Positions 57,681 to 64,000 of a stretch of DNA of 64,000 bases are shown here, one piece after another. The notes below the pieces were generated by a model, which saw nothing but the letters and a program-made list of their open reading frames with translations, was not told the DNA's origin and ran no database searches. A program made the position numbers and the translations under genes. The stretch is taken from the NCBI GenBank assembly GCA_958298945.1, contig OY282609.1, forward strand, positions 16,102,326 to 16,166,325, in the 5' to 3' direction. The stretch's first letter is position 1; every line of letters begins with the position of its first letter. This DNA is from Atherix ibis. Lineage: Eukaryota; Arthropoda; Insecta; Diptera; Athericidae.

Positions 57681-58149
57681 GTGTCATACGTCACTAATAG
57701 CTGTAAAATTAGCGTGTTTGCTTTCATTTTCTTCGCACATTATATGAACTACATTTTACCTGTAATTCATCCATTCTTCAGTATGATACGAGTATATGCT
57801 CGTGTTCTGTTCGAGTACATATTCAAAGTGCCTAGTCAAAAAAAAAACTGCCACTTTTACATGAATATTTATGGAGCGATTTTTCACGATTATAAACAGT
57901 CGTCTTGTTGAGATTGTTTAAGAAAATTTGAAGTATTAAGAAATACAAATTAGACTGGATGGATAATATTTTTGGTTGTAAAGCATCATGGAACAACTTT
58001 AGTTTAAAGTCTAAAACTTCTCATTTACTTATGAAATTATATTCATTTAGCGGGTAATGATGTTTTGAATATGTGCACATAATTAAAGAAAATATGAATA
58101 AACTCTATTTAAAGTTAATTTATTTGTTCTCGGATAATAATAGAAATCA

Positions 58150-58233
58150 CTAGGGGTATAAGCTTAAATTCGCTGTTTGGTCATAGATGGCGTTAGTGAG
58201 CGTATTAAGCTATCATGGGCACGCGATAGTGGT
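58150..58233 (+). mobile_element. Solo 5' end of a mauritiana-type mariner (group C)
   Basis: ggtataagcttaaattcgct plus tggtcatagatggcg and gcgtattaagct match the first ~80 bases of the element at 59421 with a few changes, then stop abruptly. Confidence 0.85.
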
Positions 58234-58900
58234 CGCCATTGACGGTAGCGTTCAAGATTCCAGCGGCCCATAAATCAACTGCACCAAACAGTGCATTTTT
58301 CTGGATGCAATGGCAGTTCTTGTTTTGCATGTGGTTGGTCATCAGACCAAATGCGACAATTTTGCTTATTCACATACCCATTCAACCAGAAATGAGCTTC
58401 GTCGCTGAACGAAAAAAACGGATTTTCTTCAAGTTGCTCTAAGACCCACTCACCGAAAATTCGATGCTTTGGCAGGTCGTTCGGCTTCAGTTCTTGTACG
58501 AGCTGTATTTTGTACGCTTTCAGAATAAGAACATTGTGTAAAATCCTCTACATAGTCGAATAAGGCAATCCCAATTGTTGTGAACGGCCACGAAAGCACA
58601 AATTACGGGCTTCACCAACACTGGACGCTACGGCAGCAATATTTCCCCCTGTACATATACGTGTTGGTGGTTTGATGTCCAATATTGTCAAATTGTTACG
58701 AAATTTTGTCACTATGGCTTGAATTGCTTGCTCACTGAGCAAAATGGTCCAAATGTGCAGAACACATTTTTCACAAAGCACGAATTTTGATAATAGAATT
58801 AAATAATTTGTAAACGTTATTCGGGTGTAAGTCTGTCCATGATGAAATGTCAATGCTAACTGAGCACTTTTGACTTTGACAAACAACACGTGTCACGCAT
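58234..58900 (-). mobile_element. Mariner-like fragment, group B, N-terminal half
   Basis: The - strand reads SEQAIQAIVTKFRNNLTIL, a GGNIAAVASSVGEA block, SQQLGLPYSTM (helix-turn-helix), then in shifted frames KIQLVQELKPNDL-like codons, FSDEAHFWLNGY-like codons and [11 protein letters not shown]. The C-terminal half with two catalytic Asps is missing. It abuts the solo group C end, so one probably inserted next to, or recombined with, the other. Confidence 0.72.
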
Positions 58901-59420
58901 AATCTGTCAAAACTAAAAACATGAAAAACCAAACCGCTCCCAATAAATGCTTGCCAAAAGTGAGGTAAAAATTTCCTTTTCATTTTTTTTGGTCAAATTT
59001 TCTTAACACAATATCATAGAAAAAAAAACAATTTATGGCGTACTCGAATATCTCATCGATTTTTAATATAATTTTTGTAAATTTTATGCTATAATCACTA
59101 AGAAAATACAAAAATTTTTAAATTTTTCAACTGAAAAAAAAATTATTATTTTTATCTAATTTCGAAAGGAAAACCAATTAAAAATACTCTCTCTGTAAGC
59201 TTTCTCACGTTTTCGTGGCGTTTTCATTGGTATTATTTCGATGATTTTTCCCTAAAAAGCCCAGAAACTGATCACGTTCCTCTTTTTTTTGGGAATAAAT
59301 TAACTTTTCCTCAACAGGAGCACGCACCTTCAGTTTGGATAAAAATTTGTCTACCTTCTTGTCCACTTTTAACTCCACTAAACCCCAAAACCAATTACCA
59401 TCGACTGACTGACGGACTTA

Positions 59421-60698
59421 CCAGTGGTATAAGCTCAAATCCGCTGTTTGGTCATAGATGGCGTGAGTGAGCGTATTAAGCTACCATGGGCACGCCATAC
59501 TTTTTTTTTGTGTGTTTGACATCTGTCAACATTAATCAGTGCACATTGTCAGCAATTTAGTACAACAACATACATTTATCCTTTGGTAATCATGTCTAGT
59601 TTTGTGCCAGAAAAAGAGCATATGCGGGAAGCTCTGCTTTTCTGCTTCAATTTGAAGAAATCGGCCGCCGAATCGCATCGAATGCTTATGGAGGTCTATG
59701 GGGACAGTGCTTTATCGGAAACAACGTACCGATATTGGTTTCGTCGGTTCAAAGACGGCAATTTTGACTTGTGGGACAAGAAGCGTGAAAATCGGCCAAG
59801 GAAGGTTGAGGACCATCAATTGCAGGTTCTTTTGGACGAAGACGATACCCAATCGTAAAAAATGCTCGCGGAGCAATTGGGTATTACCCAACCAGCCATT
59901 TCCATGCGTCTGCGTGCCATGGGGAAGATTGAAAAGATCGGGAAATGGGTGCCGCATGAATTGAACGATAGGCAGATGGAGCGACGCCAAAATACATGCA
60001 AAATCTTGCTCGCCAGACAAAAAAGGAAGTCGTTCTTGCATCGGATTGTGACAGCTGATGAAAAGTGGATATATTTCGAGAATCCTAAACACAAGAAAGC
60101 GTGGGTTGATCCCGGCCAACCATCAACATCTTCTCCAAGACCAAATCGCTTCGGACGGAAGACGACGCTGTGCGTTTGGTGGGATCAGCAGGGTATCGTC
60201 TACTATGAGATGTTGGACCCTGGTGAAACTGTCAATGTCCACTGCTACCTTCAACAACTGATCAAATTGCACCGTGCTCTGCGTGAAGAAAGGACGGATT
60301 TCAACAAAGACATGACAAACTGATTTTCCTCCACGACAACGCACCATCGCACACGTCAAAAATGGTCCGAAACTATTGTACTTGGAGACACTCAACTGGG
60401 AAATGTTTCCCCATCCCGCTTATTCACAAGACCTGGCCCCCTTCCGACTACCATCTGTTTTCGTCGATGGGTCACGCGCTCGCTCAGCAGCACTTCGATT
60501 CTTACGAATCTTCTTACGAATAAGTGGTTTGCCTCGAAAGAGAAGAAATTTTTTTGGCGTGGTATCCAGAAATTGCCCGAGAGATGGGATAAATATGTAG
60601 CTAGCGAACGTAAGTACTTTGAATAAATTTGTTTTTGCTTTCTATGAAAAAAACATGGTTTTTTTTTATTAAAAAAAGCGGATTTAAGCTTATACACC
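59421..60698 (+). mobile_element. Mauritiana-subfamily (Mos1-like) mariner, near full length, inactive
   Basis: 1278 bases between TA dinucleotides. The ends are ccagtggtataagctcaaat and the inverse of ggtgtataagcttaaatccg. The single transposase gene starts at 59592. Size and organisation are those of Mos1 (about 1.29 kb), and both terminal repeats are present, so it could in principle still serve as a substrate for a related enzyme. Confidence 0.92.
59592..60626 (+). pseudogene. Mos1-like transposase, broken
   Basis: Start MSSFVPEKEHMREALLF, with a first helix-turn-helix (AAESHRMLMEVYGD and YRYWFRRFKDG). An in-frame TAA at 59856 interrupts it after DEDDTQS; the same frame then resumes (LAEQLGITQPAISMRLRAMG, second helix-turn-helix, and WVPHELNDRQMERR). 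VTADEKWIYFE carries the first catalytic Asp. A frameshift near 60300 precedes LHDNAPSH (second Asp), and more shifts surround PAYSQDLAP (third Asp), so the DD34D triad is present but spread over frames. The protein ends KYFE, stop. At least one stop and three frameshifts: not functional. Confidence 0.9.
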
Positions 60699-60701
60699 TA
60701 A

Positions 60702-61340
60702 TACTATTAAATAAAAATATCTACTCTTCTTCGTTTTGACTGAATAAAGAACAAACATTTTGATATGATATGAAATCTAAAATATTTTGATTAGAAATTG
60801 TAAAATAAAAAATTTTTAGACTTTAGAAATTTGGAAAAATGATTGCCAAAAAATATTTAACCCTTCTTAGACGAAGGGAGTTAATTTTGAAAATTACAAT
60901 CTTTTTCTTTTGTGATATTTTTAAAATATAAAAATAATTTTCGTTGTAAAAATTACCCACTATCTAATATTAATGGCAATATTCATAGAAAAAAGTAATT
61001 TGTTTCGCTTTGCTGATATACTCGTATGCTTGGACTTTTGTTTGTCTCTCAATTGAACTAGCCATTAGGTAATCGAAAATGTTCAATGTTGAAAGCGTTG
61101 AAAATCCACTATTCATACTGAGCATATCAGTCTACCTGCGATATTGAGTAATATTTGCAATTGCACAAAATTCGAATAAGCAAACCGTAAGCCACAAACT
61201 ATGGAAATCGTTTATTTTGATCGCTTTGAACATTTTAAGACATTAATGCAACTGAATAAAAGATACAAACTGTATCTTATTTTTTGGTTTTATTAGAATG
61301 TTTTGGATAAGATTTAATTCAACGCTGGGGCATTTCAAAA
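60702..61340. other. AT-rich DNA upstream of a candidate promoter
   Basis: No coding sequence supported. Confidence 0.5.
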
Positions 61341-61348
61341 GTCAACGA

Positions 61349-61362
61349 TGAGGGTGTATAAA
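61349..61362 (+). promoter_or_regulatory. TATA box candidate
   Basis: gggtgtataaaagttcc contains a consensus TATAAAA at 61354-61360, some 90 bases upstream of the ATG at 61449. Spacing leaves room for a start site near 61385 and a short leader. Confidence 0.4.
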
Positions 61363-61448
61363 AGTTCCGATACATTGAAGATACTGGCTTAATTTATAGT
61401 ATAAAATTTGCTGGTTGATTGACCTACTTTTATAGTACAATAATAAAA

Positions 61449-61745
61449 TGAATCAGACCTTACGTGGGGCTAATATTTATTGTAAGTTGTTTTGTTTTGT
61501 TTTTACCTCTGCGTTATTTTATTGTAGCGCAGCGCAACAGAGCATCCAATAAGTTCGGCCTTGGCAATCTGCACTCTGGCCATTGGCAATCCGGTTCACA
61601 ATTATTTCATTTTTCTTTTTGTAAAAGTAATAATCATAATTGTCTCCAGCTTTCGATAATTATCATCTTTATGCGCACAGTTCAGGTACATATATTTCGA
61701 ATGGAATTTACCAATTGTGACATGTTGATTGTAAAGGGTACTTAA
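61449..61745 (+). CDS. Possible small TATA-driven gene
   Basis: ATG 61449 opens MNQTLRGANIY. Two readings are possible. Spliced: donor GTAAGT at 61483 and acceptor attgtag before 61528 give a 45-base intron (short for flies) and continue QRNRASNKFGLGNLHSGHW and on to a stop at 61745 (about 83 residues). Unspliced: a 34-codon peptide whose middle (LFCFVFTSALFYCSA) looks like a signal peptide, stopping soon after. Neither product is recognised. The TATA box upstream is the main support. Confidence 0.25.
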
Positions 61746-63555
61746 ATATTTTTTGTCAAATTTCTTTTTATACTAAAATGTGCGTTGAAAAAAATATTTC
61801 ACGAAATCATTTATTATCGTGTAGTCGCATAAATATATTTATATTGCACTTCCGCTATTGAATCCATCCGATCCGATTGCAATTATTGTATATTATATGG
61901 TCGGGGATAATATAATTTTGATAGATGTTTTTAATGTATTTTCTTTTAGCTCATATTTTATTCATGAACTCTCAACTCCTGAAATGACAACAAAAAATAT
62001 GCGAAATCGAATCAAAACGAATTTAACAACAACAAAAAAAAAGACTTTTTTGCATAACAAAAATTAATAATAATTCAATTTATAATGACTCCACCACACT
62101 AGTAATATTTAGTCGTTCATACAGTTAATATAATATCAGAATTGTGGGGAGGGGGGGTGAGATTCGTGTATTTGTGAATTAATTTCACTAAGTTTAGAGT
62201 TAATCTTTGCATATTTTTTATAGGATTTTGTTTAATTTGCTTTGTTTTTTTTTTTTTTGGACTGTGCTTATTATTAATGTTTGCTTTCCTTGAACTCCAT
62301 AGATTTACATACTTACTTTCTTCGTTTTTATCCAATACATTTAAAAACGGACAATTTTCAGATTAAAAAAATCTATCTTTACAAAAATGAGACTTTTATG
62401 TAAGTAAACATCAAGAAAAATTAATATAAAAAATTATTTACGCTTTTAATTTTTTTTAATTAGAAAAAAATTTACGAAGAGTCCTTAATTACATCAAATA
62501 ATTCACATTCGATATAAAAAAAAAATTAAATTTTGAAAAACCGTTAATCAAACTAAAACAAATTGTGTCTTTTTGGTTTAAAATTTACAAGAAATTGCTA
62601 AATTAGCAAAAAAAATTAACTAGAAAAATTCGTAACGCCATTCGTACATAATAAAAAACTGAAAACAAACACGCATTTACGATTTGAAATTTTAATTTTC
62701 TTCTTTTAGAAAAAAAAATAAATTTTGTATACAATTTTATGTTTATCCTGACCATATTAATTAGTCTTTTTAACAAATTATCCTTAAAAACTATTGTAAT
62801 AAAATAATTGATTTTTTCTTTACGAAATATTTTTCAGTCTTCGAATCTAAATCAAAAGTTTTTCACTTGCACATACCAAATTTGGTAAATGTCGTGCCAA
62901 AGTTCGAATAAGTTCGTTTGCTATATAAGAGATGTCGCTAAAAGCGCATAGTTTCTATTTATGTTTTCTTTTATGTGCTTTTGAAAATGCAAACTTGGAC
63001 GTCGCAATTTTATATAATTTCTTGCAATTTACTTATAAAATTTTAAAATCTATTTCGACTAATAATGTTGTTAGCATTTAGTTTTCTTATTTTCTAATAG
63101 TGTTTAATTTTTATATATCATGTCAGAGAATAGTGCATGCATGCATCCTGAAATCAAATGTTTTTGACAGCTAACCTCGTTCAACCTGGGAGAATATCCT
63201 TTCTCTTTTCCTCTACATACTGAGAATTGCATGGCCTCTTTCTCGAGTGAAAGAGTGTTTTCAGTCATTATCCATCTCATTTCAGCAACTTTTCTCCAAC
63301 TTTGTTACCTTTTTGCCGAGCATGATTATCGGATTCGTTCTCAGTTTGTGTTTTTATGTTGTTTGATTAATAAGTGTTTGGAGTACAGACTCCATTGGGT
63401 GTAAGCGAATTTTATGTTAAAATAAATTAAACTCAAAGAACGAATATTACTGAACAATAAAATCGATAAAATATTTAAGAAAATTAAAAGAATAATTAAG
63501 ATTTAAACAAATTGATATAGTAGAAAAATTACATATAATTTGAATTTTTTTCATA
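61746..63555. other. AT-rich DNA, nothing firm
   Basis: No coding sequence supported. 63130-63420 is less AT-rich and has the look of regulatory or untranslated DNA, but no specific site can be defended. Confidence 0.5.
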
Positions 63556-63755
63556 ACGAATTGTGGTGGTGGCCCTTTCTTTGGTGTGTTTACGCTTGAC
63601 CGTATATCAGAAATCAAACCTCATCAATTTGAAGAAGAGTCAGACAGTGTCCGCCAGTAAAAGAGTGTCTGTTACTGTTGGGCTTAAATATCAAACACAT
63701 TGTCTAGAATTCGTTTGTGTACGTGCGACATTAATTTATAGAGTGGTCCAGTCGA

Positions 63756-63795
63756 GAACACAGAACATAGAACACAGAACAGAGAACAGATCATT
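63756..63795. repeat. Short degenerate tandem repeat (agaacac-type)
   Basis: gagaacacagaacatagaac and following words repeat a 7-9 base motif about five times. It lies in a less AT-rich stretch (63560-63950) that may be a 5' untranslated exon of a gene beyond the window; the 109-codon ORF there has no recognisable content. Confidence 0.5.
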
Positions 63796-64000
63796 GCTTG
63801 GCCAGAAGAGTTTCAAGCTGCAGTTGAACAGCAAACACGGTCGTCTTGTAATATACCTGAAGGAAAACATTTCCGAACATCAGACAAATTAATGGTCAGC
63901 AGTGTTAGCGCGGTTGTTTAGAATCGAATGTCAGGTGTTTCTCGGTTCAAGTTTTTATCATTCAAACAAACACATAAATTTTTCTAAAAAAAAGATACTG

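Overview
The window is AT-rich eukaryotic DNA with short spliced introns, GT..AG boundaries, an AATAAA signal and many mariner elements. It looks like an insect, most likely a dipteran fly; the species cannot be told from the sequence. Only one host gene is recognised with confidence: a spliced gene of the P-protein/OCA2 family (fly hoepel-like), whose last eleven exons run on the + strand from 145 to 10913 and join in one frame of 757 codons plus stop. A second, unrecognised three-exon gene on the - strand (57486 down to 46340) closes exactly in frame across a 10.4 kb intron. A few other host pieces are candidates only: a first exon at 45964, a small ORF at 53642 and a TATA-led small gene at 61352.

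Most of the rest is transposons. I sort the mariner-like DNA into five groups: A (ends ACGAGGTCTGTTCAAAAAGT), B (WFQQDG type), C (mauritiana/Mos1-like), D (SETMAR-like) and E (split by a LINE). Groups A, B and D fill introns of the OCA2-like gene (1425-3285 and 7183-10410), and A, B, C and E fill 44240-60698. At 15006-17626 lies a 5'-truncated Jockey-like LINE with a poly(A) tract and a 13-bp target-site duplication. At 19654-22819 are two related inverted-repeat DNA transposons, one carrying a THAP-domain exon, inside a possible larger element (18522-22865).

The dominant structure is a 20.4 kb tandem array at 23049-43469: three complete monomers and a fourth broken off by a mariner. Each monomer is about 3.56 kb without insertions, and about 2.24 kb of it is a giant palindrome. 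Units 2 and 3 each carry the same dead Gypsy/Mag-like LTR retrotransposon at the same base, with the same 5-bp target duplication and the same inactivating lesions, while unit 1 keeps the empty site. The left LTRs resemble each other more than either resembles its own right LTR, so the whole 8.1 kb unit was duplicated after the retroelement had already aged.

Altogether the window reads as a host gene followed by a repeat-rich, possibly heterochromatic block. A tandem array of long inverted repeats could be transcribed into double-stranded RNA and feed small-RNA pathways; that is inference. Several short near-perfect snapback hairpins, one absent from its sister repeat units, point to local template-switch mutation.
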